Source: Amanita rubescens (Eukaryota > Basidiomycota > Agaricomycetes > Agaricales > Amanitaceae). Taken from it: a DNA stretch of 64,000 bases. Position numbers and translations under genes: made by a program. Under the pieces are notes generated by a model that did not search any database, was not told the DNA's origin, and saw nothing but the letters and a program-made list of their open reading frames with translations. The stretch spans positions 1 through 64,000 of the forward strand of contig WION01000215.1 of assembly GCA_015039365.1 (NCBI GenBank), given 5' to 3'. Positions within the stretch are counted from its first letter, which is position 1. Each line of letters starts with the position of its first letter. This document shows, in pieces, positions 63,472 through 64,000 of this stretch.

Positions 63472-64000
63472 GGTTTGGAGACGCTCGGAATGCTCCGTCT
63501 GGATCAGCGAGTTGCTCCAACTCGACCTGACGAAGTCTAATTCTAAGATTGCTCCTGGGGTGGAGTAGCTCTGGCGAACGTCTTAAGCGTCTAATCGTGT
63601 GAATGGGGTCAATACAAAGCAGTGACCTCGAGGCTGTTAGGTCACGGTTGCCATATTTGAATTCTGTTTCCAGGTTGATGGTGGTGGACCAGTGAATGAA
63701 ATCAGAGTTAGTGTGGTTGTTTGTTGGCGCGGTGACGTCACACTTGCCACGTTTCGCGACAGGAGAAGGTTCAAAGCGCCACGGGTGAGGCATTGAGGAC
63801 TCATTACCTCGCTAGGTTGAGCACTCGGCTGATCGGTCCTTTGAACCGGATTGGTTTATCACATACGGAATGCCAACGTATCGGATTCGTATCGCTTGCA
63901 AGTGCATATGGCCCGATGCCACACCTCCCAACCGGGCTCAATGTATCCCTATCCCTCACTTCCAACTCACTTCTCCTCATGGCTTGTGCCACTGCGAAGT
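63472..64000. other. Upstream region of the kinase-vWA gene
   Basis: Frames here (63461-63793 minus, 63804-63992 minus) show no recognised motif. An upstream exon of the kinase gene cannot be excluded. Confidence 0.3.

Noticed and set aside
63461..63793. Minus frame upstream of the kinase-vWA gene (RLRRSPELLHPRSNLRIRLR)
   Set aside because: It is in a different frame from the kinase N-terminus, ends just after the kinase ATG, and has no known motif; an upstream exon remains possible but unsupported.
1..64000. CRISPR arrays, bacterial operons, riboswitches, tRNA or rRNA genes
   Set aside because: The sequence is eukaryotic with spliceosomal introns; the regular arrays are coding or tandem repeats without spacers; no cloverleaf or rRNA segment was recognised by eye. 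A tRNAscan run would settle tRNAs.

Overview
The window looks like nuclear DNA of a mushroom-forming basidiomycete (Agaricomycetes). The host genes are cut by many short GT-AG introns of about 45-70 bp. The gene families (DUF2235 lipase-like, patatin, TKL-like kinase with an HGD loop, linoleate-diol-synthase-like peroxidase, 2OGFeDO JBP1/TET-type oxygenase) and the transposons (Plavaka, hAT, Copia, Ty3 chromovirus, Helitron) fit that group. I cannot name the species.

Layout. 0-5 kb: a decayed or cut minus-strand heme-peroxidase gene, then an intact DUF2235 hydrolase gene. 5.07-11.28 kb: a complete Plavaka DNA transposon with near-perfect terminal inverted repeats, an intact-looking transposase and one divergently transcribed accessory gene; it sits in a minisatellite. 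11.3-15.3 kb: mostly unassigned sequence plus a wrecked ERV41-like pseudogene. 15.4-17.9 kb: a patatin-like phospholipase fused through a proline-rich linker to a von Willebrand A (vWA) domain. 18.8-21.5 kb: a secreted mucin-like protein built from about fifty 15-residue repeats. 22.0-23.7 kb: a mitochondrial dicarboxylate-type carrier. 24.74-26.66 kb: a non-autonomous hAT element with an exact 8-bp target duplication. 27.5-37.5 kb: two uncharacterised proteins, a JBP1/TET-like 2-oxoglutarate dioxygenase, an F-box/nucleotidyltransferase-like protein and a small protein, separated by tandem and inverted duplications and short interstitial telomeric motifs.

37.63-50.21 kb: a Copia-type LTR element (two 705-bp LTRs, one difference noticed, TSD TTAGC) that holds a Ty3/gypsy chromovirus (two 422-bp LTRs) in opposite orientation. 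The Copia element keeps only the end of pol (RNase H) and carries an unusual first ORF. The gypsy element has gag, a canonical -1 slippery heptamer, pol with a chromodomain, and an extra third ORF. 52.1-59.4 kb: an AT-rich Helitron Rep/helicase split by two single-base frameshifts, with a C-terminal region that looks like a papain-fold cysteine protease. 59.7-63.5 kb (minus): a kinase gene followed by two tandem copies of the same linker-vWA module found in the patatin gene.

The most notable point is that one proline linker-vWA-3' flank module has been joined to two different enzymatic heads, patatin and kinase, about 45 kb apart. A DUF2235 hydrolase lies nearby. This resembles the effector swapping of fungal recognition and incompatibility proteins, although no NACHT or NB-ARC domain is visible. 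All splice models come from reading the sequence and need transcript support.
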